A stretch of 64,000 nucleotides of DNA from Nocardia transvalensis (GCF_015477765.1 NZ_JADLQQ010000004.1:310001-374000), one strand, 5' to 3'; positions 44,301 through 52,137 are shown, counted from the first letter of the stretch. Notes: a model not told the origin generated them from the sequence alone. Numbers and translations: made by a program.

Positions 44301-45270
44301 CGTCGAGCGGAAGCCCGATCCGGACCGGGCCCTCGCCGGTCAACCGGGCGGCGCAGGCGACGACGGTGGCCTCGGTGGGGCCGTAGGTGTTCCACACCTC
44401 GCGCTCACCGGTTCCGGCGGGGCGTTCGGCGAGTTCGGGCGGCACCGCCTCCCCGCCGAAGATCAGCAGCCGCACCGATTCCAGGGCCTCCGCGGGCCAC
44501 ATGGCGGCCAGGGTGGGCACGGTCGAGACGATGCTGATGCCGCGGCGCATCAGCCACGGCCCCAGATCCATTCCGCTGCGCACCAGGGCGCGCGGCGCGG
44601 GGACCAGGCAGGCGCCGTGCCGCCAGGCCAGCCACATCTCCTCGCAGGAGGCGTCGAAGGCGACCGACAGCCCGGCCAGGACCCGGTCGCCGGGGCCGAT
44701 CGGGTTGTCGCGCAGGAACAGTCGCGCCTCCGCGTCGACGAAGGCGGCGGCATTGCGATGGGTCACCGCCACGCCTTTGGGGGTGCCGGTGGATCCGGAG
44801 GTGAAGATGATCCACGCGTCGTCCTGCGGCCGCGGCCCGCGCGTGGCTCCCGCGCCGGTCCCGGTGCCGACCGCCGAGATGCCGTCGGCGGTGACGATCG
44901 CGCAGATCCCGGCCTCGCCGAAGACCAGCCGGGCGCGCTCCTCGGGATCGTCGGCGTCGACCGGAACGTAGGCGGCACCGGCGTGCAGCACGGCCAGGAT
45001 GGCCACGTACAGCTCGCTGGTCCCGGACGGGATGCGGATGCCGACCCGGTCGCCGGCCCGTACTCCGGCCGCCCGCAGCCGGTCCGCGGTTTCCTCGATC
45101 TCGGCGAGCAGTTCGCCGTATCCGAGGATCTCGACGCCGTCGTCGATGGCGGGTGCGTCGGGGTGGGCTCGGGCGGTGGCGGCGAGGATGTCGACGAGGG
45201 TGCGGGGCGGGGGCGTGTCGAGGGATCGCAGCAGAGGTGCCGACACCTCGGATAGCTCGGAACCGAGCAT
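41389..45270 (-). CDS. Pls/PosA-type single-module NRPS with membrane and left-handed beta-helix domains
   Basis: A 1293-residue membrane enzyme. The adenylation domain (about 20-510) shows IIFTSGSTGTPKGVAVTHRN, NTYGPTEATVV and YRSGDLV. The carrier domain has S538 in DFFDLGGGSLAAAQLV. After it come several transmembrane helices alternating with hexapeptide-repeat (left-handed beta-helix) stretches such as IGAGAVVGSRSTLLPGAVVG. No condensation or thioesterase domain is seen. The layout matches enzymes annotated as Pls/PosA family, related to poly-lysine synthetase. It would load one amino acid and link it at the membrane; the acceptor is unknown. PptT must activate it. It overlaps the M1 peptidase gene. 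Confidence 0.88.
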   Translation of the reverse strand: MLGSELSEVSAPLLRSLDTPPPRTLVDILAATARAHPDAPAIDDGVEILGYGELLAEIEETADRLRAAGVRAGDRVGIRIPSGTSELYVAILAVLHAGAAYVPVDADDPEERARLVFGEAGICAIVTADGISAVGTGTGAGATRGPRPQDDAWIIFTSGSTGTPKGVAVTHRNAAAFVDAEARLFLRDNPIGPGDRVLAGLSVAFDASCEEMWLAWRHGACLVPAPRALVRSGMDLGPWLMRRGISIVSTVPTLAAMWPAEALESVRLLIFGGEAVPPELAERPAGTGEREVWNTYGPTEATVVACAARLTGEGPVRIGLPLDGWDLAVVDPAGNPVGEGESGELVIGGVGLARYLDPAKDAEKYAPMPSLGWERAYRSGDLVRNDSAGLIFLGRADDQVKIGGRRIELGELDNALQHLPGVTAAAAAVRTTKAGNKILVGYLATTDPGFDVQHARTLLADSLPAPLVPRLAVLDELPTRTSGKVDRDALPWPLPGAESEPAHGLTGTASWVAGLWHSILGADITGPDADFFDLGGGSLAAAQLVTALRERFPQVTVADLYDRPRLGALADLLDAAAPAAAVEPRIVAPTPRTAQWAQVLALVPLTTLTGLQWLTWLGIVTNIASWSGALPWMPGLSWWWALTGFVLFISPPGRMAICVAGARLLLHGVRPGRYPRGGSVHLRLWAAVRLSEASGAENLSGAPWMVPFARALGARVGKGVDLHTLPPVTGMLELGDGCSIEPEVDLAGYWIDGDIVHIGPIRIGAGAVVGSRSTLLPGAVVGKSAVVAPGSAVFGKVKAGQEWAGSPAVKVGKADYPWPSSTPPRAAGWVAVFGITSMILAALPVLGLAAGGALIAWWIRADRTLPTALAHAFAILPLATVVSLAVFAALTVVAIRLLSLGLREGYHPVRSRIGWQAWATERLMDSARTFLFPLYASLLTPLWLRLLGAQVGKGVEASTVLLLPKFTTVADGAFLADDTLIASYELGGGWMRIGGAKVGKRAFLGNSGMTAPGRRVPKNGLVAVLSAAPEKAKAGSSWLGSPPVRLRRKAGESDTARTFDPPLRLKLARAVVETCRLIPVMVTFGIGLGVLFTLARLAEVTGYWFAALLSGVVLLTAGVLAGLCAVAAKWAMVGRIGREEHPLWSSFVWRNEVSDAFVETVAAPWFARAATGTAVMNIWLRGLGARIGRGVWCESYWLPEADLVTLGDGATVERGCVVQTHLFHDRIMAMDTVTLDAGATLGPHCVALPAARIGAGATVGPASLVMRGDTVPPSTRWWGNPIAPWPETEARRR

Positions 45271-45447
45271 CACGTCCTGTCCGCCTTTCCTGTCGCCCCC
45301 AATTCGTCGGTTGTTCTATCGTGCCGAGGTTACCGATGGGCAAATTGCCCGGCTCATTCTCGCAAGTCCGACACCCCGGACAGACGCCGACCCCACCGCG
45401 GGGGCGATGGGGTCGGTATCGGTCTCGCCGTGGCTATCGTCGTGCGC

Positions 45448-46104
45448 TCAGCACTTCTTCCAGGCGAAGTGGTAGGTGGTCTTGATGCTGCCGTCCGTGG
45501 AATCCATCGTGATGAAGCTGGTGGTCTTCTTCGGGTCCGACGTACCGGCGTCCACCCGCAACTGGGTATTGATGTTGAAGTTGCGGAATTCGCCGCAGGG
45601 CTTGAAGACGATCGCCCCGACCTCGGTCTTGTCGGTCACTTGCCAGTCGTCGTTGAAGGGACCTTTGAACGTGTGATCGATGAACTCGGTCGGTGAGTTG
45701 CCCTGGAAGTAGTACCGAGCCCGCTCCAGGGCGGTCGCACCCGATTCCAGATGCGCGAATCCGCGATAGTCGGCCTGGGCTATCCCATAGGTGAAGCCTT
45801 GTGGCACATGAACATTCAGGTTCAGCTGACAGTTCTTCCGGAAATCGGTCGGCGTGGACCCCACCCCCACCTGCGCGGTGTACTCGCTGTAGGTGACCGT
45901 GAAGGCCGTATTGTCGGGCGAAACCGCCACGGCCGCAGTGCCCTGCGGGCACCCGGACCCGTTGACGGTCACCACGTCGATGACGATCTTGTCGGGTGGC
46001 GTGGGCATCGGGTCGCGCGCCGGCGCCCCGGAAGCCTGTGACCACGAAAAAGGTAAAACGAAAGCGAAAACGGCAGCGCTGAGCGCGCCAAACTTCTTGA
46101 ACAT
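45448..46104 (-). CDS. Secreted DUF4360-type protein
   Basis: A 218-residue exported protein. The ATG at 46104 (GAGGA upstream) starts a signal peptide, MFKKFGALSAAVFAFVLPFSWSQASG. The mature part, DKIVIDVVTVNGSGCPQGTAAVAVSPDNTAFTVTYSEYTAQVG, matches the DUF4360 family, with four spaced cysteines that probably form two disulfides (GSGCPQG, RKNCQLN, FKPCGEF, WKKC). Members occur in fungi and actinobacteria with unknown function. The 177-bp gap downstream to the NRPS-like gene on the same strand must hold that gene's promoter, but I cannot point to one. Confidence 0.82.
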   Translation of the reverse strand: MFKKFGALSAAVFAFVLPFSWSQASGAPARDPMPTPPDKIVIDVVTVNGSGCPQGTAAVAVSPDNTAFTVTYSEYTAQVGVGSTPTDFRKNCQLNLNVHVPQGFTYGIAQADYRGFAHLESGATALERARYYFQGNSPTEFIDHTFKGPFNDDWQVTDKTEVGAIVFKPCGEFRNFNINTQLRVDAGTSDPKKTTSFITMDSTDGSIKTTYHFAWKKC

Positions 46105-46323
46105 GGATTCCTCGCGATATTCCGAACAAACGGCCCGCAGACAGCCATAACTGTAATCTTCGTCACAGCGCACCGAAACCCCTACTGGGAGAAGGGATTC
46201 GGCGCTGCCATATGGAAAAGACCCTGCGTTACTTAGTGATTGGTGCGAACCATTGTGAGTCGAAATAGGCCCGTCGTCGGGGCCGGTGTTCCCCGGTTAC
46301 CGCCGCCCTGATCGAATGGTGGG

Positions 46324-46677
46324 ATGAGTTTCTTCGTGCGGGCGCGGTTCGATGTACGGGACGGGCGGCAGGACGAGTTCGAGGAGGCTGCGCTCGGGCT
46401 GCGGGCGCAGGCTCTCGAGGAGCCTGGGACGGTCAATTATCGGTGGTTTTCCGCTGGGACCGGTAGCTATCTGGTGATCGAGGAGTATGTCGACTCGGCC
46501 GCGGCGATGGCGCACAACGAGCGTGGGGCGCAGTTGCTGGCGCGGGTGGGGGAGTGTGCGGAGATGGTTTCCGCCGAGCTCTACGGGCCGATCGGTCCCG
46601 AGGTGCGCGTATGGGCCCGGGCGCGGCCGCAGGTGTCGATCTACCCGGAATTCCCCGGCGCGACCGTGACCCCCTGA
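46324..46677 (+). CDS. Antibiotic biosynthesis monooxygenase (ABM) family protein
   Basis: A 117-residue dimeric ferredoxin-like protein of the ABM family, including small cofactor-free monooxygenases and heme-degrading or regulatory members. The fold is seen in SFFVRARFDVRDGRQDEFEEAALGLRAQALEEPGTVNYRWF and YLVIEEYVDSAAAMAHNERG. No metal site is obvious. Function unclear. Its stop codon lies inside the left arm of an 18-bp perfect hairpin, the strongest terminator-like structure of the window. The 219-bp upstream region shared with the DUF4360 gene contains a small GGT-GCGA-ACC palindrome. Confidence 0.78.
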   Translation: MSFFVRARFDVRDGRQDEFEEAALGLRAQALEEPGTVNYRWFSAGTGSYLVIEEYVDSAAAMAHNERGAQLLARVGECAEMVSAELYGPIGPEVRVWARARPQVSIYPEFPGATVTP

Positions 46678-46720
46678 CCTCGTAGGTCCCGGCGTGCTTT
46701 TGGCCGGGACCTACGAGGTC
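46676..46720. terminator. Strong bidirectional hairpin terminator
   Basis: A perfect 18-bp stem (46676-46693 with 46703-46720) and a 9-base loop GTGCTTTTG, between convergent genes. It starts within the stop codon of the monooxygenase gene. The inner stem and loop match the hairpin family seen elsewhere in the window. Confidence 0.85.
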
Positions 46721-46732
46721 AGGCGGGTGGTG

Positions 46733-47230
46733 TCAGTCGGCGCGGGCGAAGGCGAGGGTTTCGCCCTCGACGCCGCGCAGCCACAGATTGTTGCAGGCGG
46801 TGGCGATGTCGGCGAGGCCCTCCTCGATGGTGGCGAAGACGCTGCCCGGAACCCAGCCGAGGTCGCCGTTGATCAGGAGATTGTTGCGGCCGTAGAACAG
46901 GGCCAGGTCGGTGGCGCCCTGGGCGTGGTGGGCCGCCGAGCCGGGCTCGTAGCCGTAGGCCGGGTTGCCGATTTCCCACGGTTCGAAGTCGAACAGGCAG
47001 ACGTCCCCGGGAATCGGTGTGACCGTGGGATTTTCGCGATGCGGGGCGGCGGTGATGCGGGGCAGCAGGGTGTAGACCTCGTTGCGGGCGTATTTGGCGT
47101 GGAAGGCGTCGCCCTCCTGGGGGAGGGCGTCCCACACCGCGTCGCAGGTGCGGGGGGCCTCGGCGTCCAGCAGGCGGGCACGGCAGCTCACCCCGGCCTT
47201 GGTCAGGGTGATCGTGATGTAGCGGGGCAT
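46733..47230 (-). CDS. DUF3830 family protein
   Basis: A 165-residue protein of the DUF3830 family, predicted to have a cyclophilin-like beta-barrel. Recognisable stretches are YITITLTKAGVSCRARLLDAEAPRTCDAVWDALP and FYGRNNLLINGDLGWVPGSVFATIEEGL. Members are, as far as I know, often encoded beside amino-acid or dicarboxylate racemase-like genes; their function is unknown. It lies 19 bases downstream of the aminotransferase gene and is probably the last gene of that operon. This supports a link with the racemase-like genes at 32-34 kb. Confidence 0.75.
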   Translation of the reverse strand: MPRYITITLTKAGVSCRARLLDAEAPRTCDAVWDALPQEGDAFHAKYARNEVYTLLPRITAAPHRENPTVTPIPGDVCLFDFEPWEIGNPAYGYEPGSAAHHAQGATDLALFYGRNNLLINGDLGWVPGSVFATIEEGLADIATACNNLWLRGVEGETLAFARAD

Positions 47231-47249
47231 CGAAACCTCCTGGGGCGGA

Positions 47250-48491
47250 TTACAGTTCGTCGAGCACGGCCGACCAGATGCCGAGTGCCTCCTCGATCTG
47301 GTCGCCGGTCACGACGAGCGGTGGAATCATGCGGACCACATTGCTATAGGCGCCGCAGGTCAGCAGGAGCAGGCCCTTGTCCACCGCGAGCCGCTGCGCG
47401 GCCGCCGCTGTCTCGGTGTCGGGTTCTCCTGTCGCGGTGGTGAATTCGGCGCCGACCATGAGGCCCAGGCCGCGGACGTCGCCGATCGCCTTGGTCGCGC
47501 GGGCCCGCACGCCCTCGAGCAGCTGACGGCCCCGGGCGGCGGCATTGTCCACCAGCCCTTCGGATTCGATCACCTCGATCGTCGCCAGGGCGGCGGCGCA
47601 GGCGACGGCATTGCCGCCGTACGTGCCGCCCTGCGAACCCGGCCACGCCTTGGCCATCAACTCGCGCGAGGCCGCGATGCCCGACAGGGGGAATCCGCTG
47701 GCCAGTCCCTTGGCGATGGTGATGACATCCGGTCGCACACCGAAATGCTGGTGGCCGAAGAACTTTCCGGTCCGGCCGAATCCGGTCTGGATCTCGTCGA
47801 AGACCAGCAGGATGCCGTGCGCGTCCGCCCGCTCGCGCAATCCCTCGAAGAAGCGGGTGTTGCCTGGGATGTACCCACCCTCGCCGAGCACCGGCTCGAC
47901 GAAGAATGCGGCCGTCTCGGCGGGCGCGCTGAGGGTGGTCAGCAGATAGTCCAATTCGCGCAGCGCGAAGTCGGTGGCCTGCTCCTCGCTCCAGCCGTAG
48001 CGGTAGGCGGTGGGGAACGGCGCGACGTGCACTCCTGCCATGAGCGGGCTGAATCCGGCGGAGAATCGCGTGCCCGAGGTCGTCATGGTGGCCGCGGCGA
48101 CCGTGCGGCCGTGGAAACCGCCATGGAACACAATGACATTCGGCCGCCCGGTGGCCTGACGGGCCAGGCGCAGCGCGGCCTCGATCGCCTCGCTGCCCGA
48201 GTTGGAGAAGAAGACCGAATCCAGCCCGTCCGGCAGCACCTCGCCGAGTCGTTCGGTGAGTGCGAGCAGCGGCCGGTGCATCACGGTCGTGTACTGGCCG
48301 TGGATCAGGCTGCCGACCTGGGCGCGGGCGGCCTCGACGACCCGGGGGTGGCAGTGACCGGTGCTGGTGACGCCGATACCGGCGGTGAAGTCGAGGTAGC
48401 GGCGGCCGTCGGTCGCGTAGAGGTAGCAGCCCTCGCCGTGGTCGACGGTGATCGGAGTGGCCTGTTTGAGAACGGGGGAAAGCGCCGTCAT
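47250..48491 (-). CDS. Class-III aminotransferase
   Basis: A 413-residue PLP enzyme of the omega-/4-aminobutyrate aminotransferase group. The PLP-binding features are NSGSEAIEAALRLARQATG, FHGGFHGRT, the Asp of LVFDEIQTGFGRTGKFFG, and the Schiff-base lysine in ITIAKGLASGFPLSG. It transfers an amino group, usually from an omega-amino acid to a 2-keto acid. The ATG at 48491 was chosen from the family N-terminus (LSPVLKQATPITVDHGEG). It is divergent from the aldehyde dehydrogenase gene, which would oxidise the semialdehyde produced, as in the GABA pathway. The true substrate is not determined. Confidence 0.9.
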   Translation of the reverse strand: MTALSPVLKQATPITVDHGEGCYLYATDGRRYLDFTAGIGVTSTGHCHPRVVEAARAQVGSLIHGQYTTVMHRPLLALTERLGEVLPDGLDSVFFSNSGSEAIEAALRLARQATGRPNVIVFHGGFHGRTVAAATMTTSGTRFSAGFSPLMAGVHVAPFPTAYRYGWSEEQATDFALRELDYLLTTLSAPAETAAFFVEPVLGEGGYIPGNTRFFEGLRERADAHGILLVFDEIQTGFGRTGKFFGHQHFGVRPDVITIAKGLASGFPLSGIAASRELMAKAWPGSQGGTYGGNAVACAAALATIEVIESEGLVDNAAARGRQLLEGVRARATKAIGDVRGLGLMVGAEFTTATGEPDTETAAAAQRLAVDKGLLLLTCGAYSNVVRMIPPLVVTGDQIEEALGIWSAVLDEL

Positions 48492-48519
48492 GGTGATCCG
48501 ACCTCTCGCAGATTGTCTA

Positions 48520-48549
48520 TTGTCGGATTGTCGACAATATGCATAACAT
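48520..48549 (+). promoter_or_regulatory. Promoter with GntR-type palindrome between its boxes
   Basis: Candidate promoter TTGTCG (48520-48525), 18 bases, TAACAT (48544-48549) for the aldehyde dehydrogenase gene. The perfect 12-bp palindrome ATTGTCGACAAT (48527-48538) fills the spacer. It shares CGGATTGT-y-GACAAT with the site at 33737. Two further ATTGTC half-site-like copies lie just upstream (48512-48524). Confidence 0.7.
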
Positions 48550-48601
48550 GGCGGACAGGGTCGCAGCAATGGGTGCGGCGGACCAGGGTGAGGAGCGGGC
48601 A

Positions 48602-50077
48602 GTGACGCAACTCGACACGGGCCTGATTCGGGCCGAGCAAACCGCGATCGACAGCGTGCCCACGGGCTTGTACATCGGCGGGCAGTGGCGCACGACGGCC
48701 GCCACTATGCCGGTCACCGACCCGGCGACCGGGCAGCCGCTGTGCGAGGTCGCCGATGCATCGGCGGCGGACGGGCTCGCCGCGCTGGATGCCGCGGCAG
48801 CCGCGCAGGCGGACTGGGCACGGACGCCGCCGCGTGAACGCAGCGACATACTCCTGCGCGCCCATCGGCGGCTGCTCGACGACATCGAGCGGCTGGCATT
48901 GATCGCGACCCTGGAGATGGGTAAGCCGCTGGCCGAGGCGCGGGGCGAAATCGCCTATGCCGCAGAGTTCTTCCGCTGGTTCGCCGAGGAGGCCGTGCGG
49001 CTGGACGGGGGATATATGCCTGCGCCGGGCGGTGGGTCGCGGTTCTTGGTGACGCGGCAGCCGGTCGGGCCGAGCCTGCTCATCACGCCGTGGAACTTCC
49101 CGATGGCGATGGCGACCCGAAAGATCGGGCCCGCCCTGGCGGCCGGATGCACCTGCGTGGTCAAACCCGCGGAGCAGACTCCGCTGTGCACGCTGGCGCT
49201 GGCCGAGATCCTGGACGAGTGCGGTGTTCCCGCCGGTGTCGTGAACGTCGTGACCACCTCGGATCCGGGTGCGGTGATGACGCCGCTGATCCTCGACGAG
49301 CGGTCCCGCAAGCTGTCGTTCACCGGCTCCACCGCCGTCGGCAAGAAGCTGCTCGAGCAGTGCGCCCGTACCGTCATGCGCACCTCCATGGAACTCGGCG
49401 GCAATGCCCCGTTCATCGTGTTCGACGACGCCGATCTCGACGCCGCGGTCGAGGGCGCGCTGGCGGCGAAGATGCGCAATATCGGGCAGGCGTGTACCGC
49501 CGCGAATCGAATCTTCGTGCAGCGCGGCGTTATCGATCAGTTCGCGGGTCGGCTCGCCGAGCGGATGGCGGCGCTGCCGAGGGGACGCGGTACCGATCCG
49601 GGTGTCGTTGTGGGCCCGCTCATCGATGCGGATGCGGTGGCGAAGGTGACCGAGCTGGTGGCCGATGCGCGGGAGCGGGGAGCGCGTGTGCTGACCGGTG
49701 GCGAACCGGTCGAGGGACCTGGGAACTTCTATCCTGCAACGGTTCTCGTGGATGTTCCCGACGAGGCGCGGATGTGCCACACCGAGATCTTCGGGCCCGT
49801 CGCGGCCGTCACCGCCTTCGATACCGAGCAGGAGGTCGTCACCCGCGCCAACGACACTCCCTACGGCCTGGTGGGATACGTGTTCACCGAGAATCTGCGG
49901 CGGGGGCTGCGGGTGTGTGAGGCGTTGGAGACCGGAATGGTCGGGCTGAATCAGGGCGTGGTGTCGAATCCGGCCGCCCCGTTCGGTGGGGTGAAGGAGT
50001 CCGGACTCGGTCGCGAGGGCGGCCTGCTCGGTATCGATGAATTCCTGGAGACCAAATACATCGGAGTGCAGTTGTGA
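48602..50077 (+). CDS. NAD(P)-dependent aldehyde dehydrogenase (succinate-semialdehyde type)
   Basis: A 491-residue aldehyde dehydrogenase. The catalytic cysteine is C298 in NIGQACTAANR and the general base E264 in MELGGNAPF; FTGSTAVGKKL is the cofactor loop, and TPWNFPMAM is typical of succinate-semialdehyde dehydrogenases. The GTG at 48602 was chosen because GAGGAG (48590-48595) stands 6 bases upstream and because the operator palindrome would otherwise touch the coding start. It pairs with the divergent aminotransferase and the downstream decarboxylating dehydrogenase. The aldehyde substrate is probably a semialdehyde of a dicarboxylic acid. Confidence 0.92.
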   Translation: MTQLDTGLIRAEQTAIDSVPTGLYIGGQWRTTAATMPVTDPATGQPLCEVADASAADGLAALDAAAAAQADWARTPPRERSDILLRAHRRLLDDIERLALIATLEMGKPLAEARGEIAYAAEFFRWFAEEAVRLDGGYMPAPGGGSRFLVTRQPVGPSLLITPWNFPMAMATRKIGPALAAGCTCVVKPAEQTPLCTLALAEILDECGVPAGVVNVVTTSDPGAVMTPLILDERSRKLSFTGSTAVGKKLLEQCARTVMRTSMELGGNAPFIVFDDADLDAAVEGALAAKMRNIGQACTAANRIFVQRGVIDQFAGRLAERMAALPRGRGTDPGVVVGPLIDADAVAKVTELVADARERGARVLTGGEPVEGPGNFYPATVLVDVPDEARMCHTEIFGPVAAVTAFDTEQEVVTRANDTPYGLVGYVFTENLRRGLRVCEALETGMVGLNQGVVSNPAAPFGGVKESGLGREGGLLGIDEFLETKYIGVQL

Positions 50078-51129
50078 CATACCGCATCGCCACCATTCCC
50101 GGCGACGGCATCGGAGTCGACGTGACCGCCGAGGCGGTCAAGGTCGTCGATGCGGTGTTGCCCGGTATCGCGTGGACCGAATTCGATTGGTCCTGTGAGC
50201 AATACCTGCGCACCGGGGGTATGATGCCGCCGGACGGTCCGCAGCTGCTCGCCGGATTCGACGCGATTCTGCTGGGCGCGGTGGGGTTTCCGGGTGTCGC
50301 GGACCATATCTCGCTGTGGGGGTTGCTGATTCCGCTACGGCGTGCGTTCGGTCAGTACGTGAACCTGCGGCCGGTGCGCCTGCTGCCGGGTACCGAATCG
50401 GCCCTGCGCGACCGCACCGCCGAGGACTTGGACATTCTGATCGTGCGTGAGAATTCCGAGGGTGAGTACTCCGAGATCGGCGGTATCCACAATCCGGGCC
50501 GCGCGGAGGAATTCGTGCTGCAGGAGTCGGTGTTCACCCGCGCCGGCTGCGAGCGGATCATCCGCTACGGTTTCGAACAGGCTCGTGAACGCCGCGGCCG
50601 GTTGTGCTCGGCCACCAAATCCAACGGCCTCATCCATTCGATGCCGTACTGGGACAGCGTCTTCGAGCGCATTGCCGCCGAATTCCCGGAGGTACAGACC
50701 CGCCAGATGCATGTGGACGCGCTGGCCGCCGAGATCGTGCTGCACCCCGAGCGGCTCGACGTGATCGTCGCGTCGAACCTGTTCGGCGACATCCTCTCCG
50801 ACCTCGCCGCCGCCGTCACCGGCGGCCTCGGCCTGGCCCCGTCGGGCAACATCAACCCGCACCGAGACGCCCCCTCGATGTTCGAGGCCGTCCACGGCAG
50901 CGCCCCCGACATCGCGGGCCAGGGCATCGCCAACCCGATAGCCCAAATCCTCGCCGCCGCCATGATGCTCGACCACCTCGGCGAACCGAAGGCCGCCGCG
51001 GCGGTGGATCGCGCGGTCTGCGAAGTCCTGGCGGACAACGGCATTCGCACACCGGACCTGGGCGGCACCAGCACCACCGCCGAATTGGGCACAGCCATCG
51101 CCGAACGCGCCGCCGACCTCATCGGGTAG
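50074..51129 (+). CDS. D-malate / tartrate dehydrogenase (decarboxylating)
   Basis: A 351-residue member of the isocitrate/isopropylmalate dehydrogenase family. The stretch DHISLWGLLIPLRRAFGQYVNLRPVRLLPG is typical of the tartrate dehydrogenase/D-malate dehydrogenase branch (TtuC, DmlA) rather than LeuB. The metal-binding aspartates are seen in MHVDALAAEIVLHPERLDVIVASNLFGDILSD. It oxidises and decarboxylates a 2-hydroxy diacid such as D-malate to pyruvate. The GTG start overlaps the aldehyde dehydrogenase stop (GTGA). Its presence together with maleate isomerase-like proteins suggests C4-dicarboxylate degradation. Confidence 0.88.
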   Translation: MTYRIATIPGDGIGVDVTAEAVKVVDAVLPGIAWTEFDWSCEQYLRTGGMMPPDGPQLLAGFDAILLGAVGFPGVADHISLWGLLIPLRRAFGQYVNLRPVRLLPGTESALRDRTAEDLDILIVRENSEGEYSEIGGIHNPGRAEEFVLQESVFTRAGCERIIRYGFEQARERRGRLCSATKSNGLIHSMPYWDSVFERIAAEFPEVQTRQMHVDALAAEIVLHPERLDVIVASNLFGDILSDLAAAVTGGLGLAPSGNINPHRDAPSMFEAVHGSAPDIAGQGIANPIAQILAAAMMLDHLGEPKAAAAVDRAVCEVLADNGIRTPDLGGTSTTAELGTAIAERAADLIG

Positions 51130-51146
51130 GAGATTGCCCTTAGTTC

Positions 51147-51167
51147 TCCGGCGTGCTTTTCGCCGGA
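51147..51167. terminator. Hairpin between convergent dehydrogenase and mntR genes
   Basis: Stem TCCGGCG (51147-51153) and CGCCGGA (51161-51167) with loop TGCTTTT, of the same family as the other hairpins (reverse orientation). Confidence 0.6.
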
Positions 51168-51168
51168 A

Positions 51169-51912
51169 TCAGTGGGTCAGCCAGATGGCTTCCGCTGCCG
51201 GGCTGCCGAGGTCGATGGTGCGGTCGGCGATGCGGATGGCGATCGTGCCGGCGAAGTCGCGGCGCTCGACGACCGTGATGAGGGTGTCGAGGGCGATGCC
51301 CACCGAGTCGAAGTAGCGCAGCATGGCGGGGTCGAAATCGGCGATGCGGGCGACTCGGCCGGACTCGCCCGCCTGGAAGCGGCTGAGCTGGCGGGCGACC
51401 GGGGTGGGGACGGCGCCGTCGACAGACGGGATCGGATCGCCGTGCGGGTCGCGGTCGGGGTGGCCGAGTTTGGCGTCGATGCGTTCCATCAGGGTTTCCG
51501 AGACCGCGTGCTCGAGCACCTCGGCCTCGTCGTGCACCTCGTCCCAGCCATAGCCGAGCTCGTTCACGAGGAAGGTCTCGATCAGCCGGTGCCGGCGCAC
51601 CATGGCGATGGCGGCGCGGCGCCCGTTCTCGGTGAGGGCGATCGACCCGTAGCGGGCGTGTTCGACCAGGCCCTGGTCGGCCAGCTTGCGTACCGCCTCC
51701 GACACCGTGGACGCCGAGACACCGATGCGCTCGGCGAGCAGCTTGGTCGACACCTTCTCCTGCGACCACTCCTGCGCGGTCCAGATCACCTTCAGATAAT
51801 CCTGAGCGACCGAGGACAGGACCGGCGCTACCGTCGCGCCGTCGCCGGATTCGTGTGGCGCGGAGGGGTCGACCAGCTCGCGTCGGGTGGCGATGTCTCG
51901 TTTGCCAGGCAC
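51169..51912 (-). CDS. mntR: DtxR/MntR-family metal-dependent repressor
   Basis: A 247-residue metalloregulator. The N-terminal winged helix (SSVAQDYLKVIWTAQEWSQEKVSTKLLAERIGVSASTVSEAVRKLADQGLVEHARYG) and dimerisation/metal domain (HRLIETFLVNELGYGWDEVHDEAEVLEHAVSETLMERI) are typical. A C-terminal SH3-like FeoA domain follows. It should respond to manganese or iron. GTG 51912 gives the usual N-terminus; the open frame continues upstream but is not conserved-looking. Divergent from ribF, as is sirR/mntR (Rv2788) near ribF in M. tuberculosis. The 238-bp region between them holds a 28-bp dispersed repeat; I see no clear metal box. Confidence 0.9.
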   Translation of the reverse strand: MPGKRDIATRRELVDPSAPHESGDGATVAPVLSSVAQDYLKVIWTAQEWSQEKVSTKLLAERIGVSASTVSEAVRKLADQGLVEHARYGSIALTENGRRAAIAMVRRHRLIETFLVNELGYGWDEVHDEAEVLEHAVSETLMERIDAKLGHPDRDPHGDPIPSVDGAVPTPVARQLSRFQAGESGRVARIADFDPAMLRYFDSVGIALDTLITVVERRDFAGTIAIRIADRTIDLGSPAAEAIWLTH

Positions 51913-51948
51913 GTCACCGAGCTTAGCGGTGGGAGCGACGGGCCCGGA

Positions 51949-51976
51949 GGCGGCAGCTTGCGTAACCACGTAGGGC
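51949..51976. repeat. 28-bp dispersed repeat, copy 2 (mntR/ribF region)
   Basis: Matches 8243-8270 at 26 of 28 bases with an identical 18-base core. It lies 37 bases upstream of the mntR start, between mntR and ribF. Confidence 0.7.
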
Positions 51977-52137
51977 ACCGCGGACGCCGCCATCAGGCAC
52001 AGCACACCTGCGTAGGTTTCCCACATCGGCACGCGCGGCCCCCAGCCGGGTGACGCGGATATGACCAACCGCGAATCCGGGCGCTACCGCGCTGTGAACA
52101 TCCGCACCGCCGAATGCTGTCCGTGACCCGTCTTGCG

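Noticed and set aside
48539..48601. Earlier start codons for the aldehyde dehydrogenase (48539, 48548, 48569)
   Set aside because: They overlap or crowd the promoter and operator and lack a ribosome-binding site, whereas GTG 48602 has GAGGAG at ideal distance.
51913..52068. N-terminal extension of MntR up to 52068
   Set aside because: The added residues look like a random hydrophobic translation, include the dispersed 28-bp repeat, and are not typical of the DtxR family.
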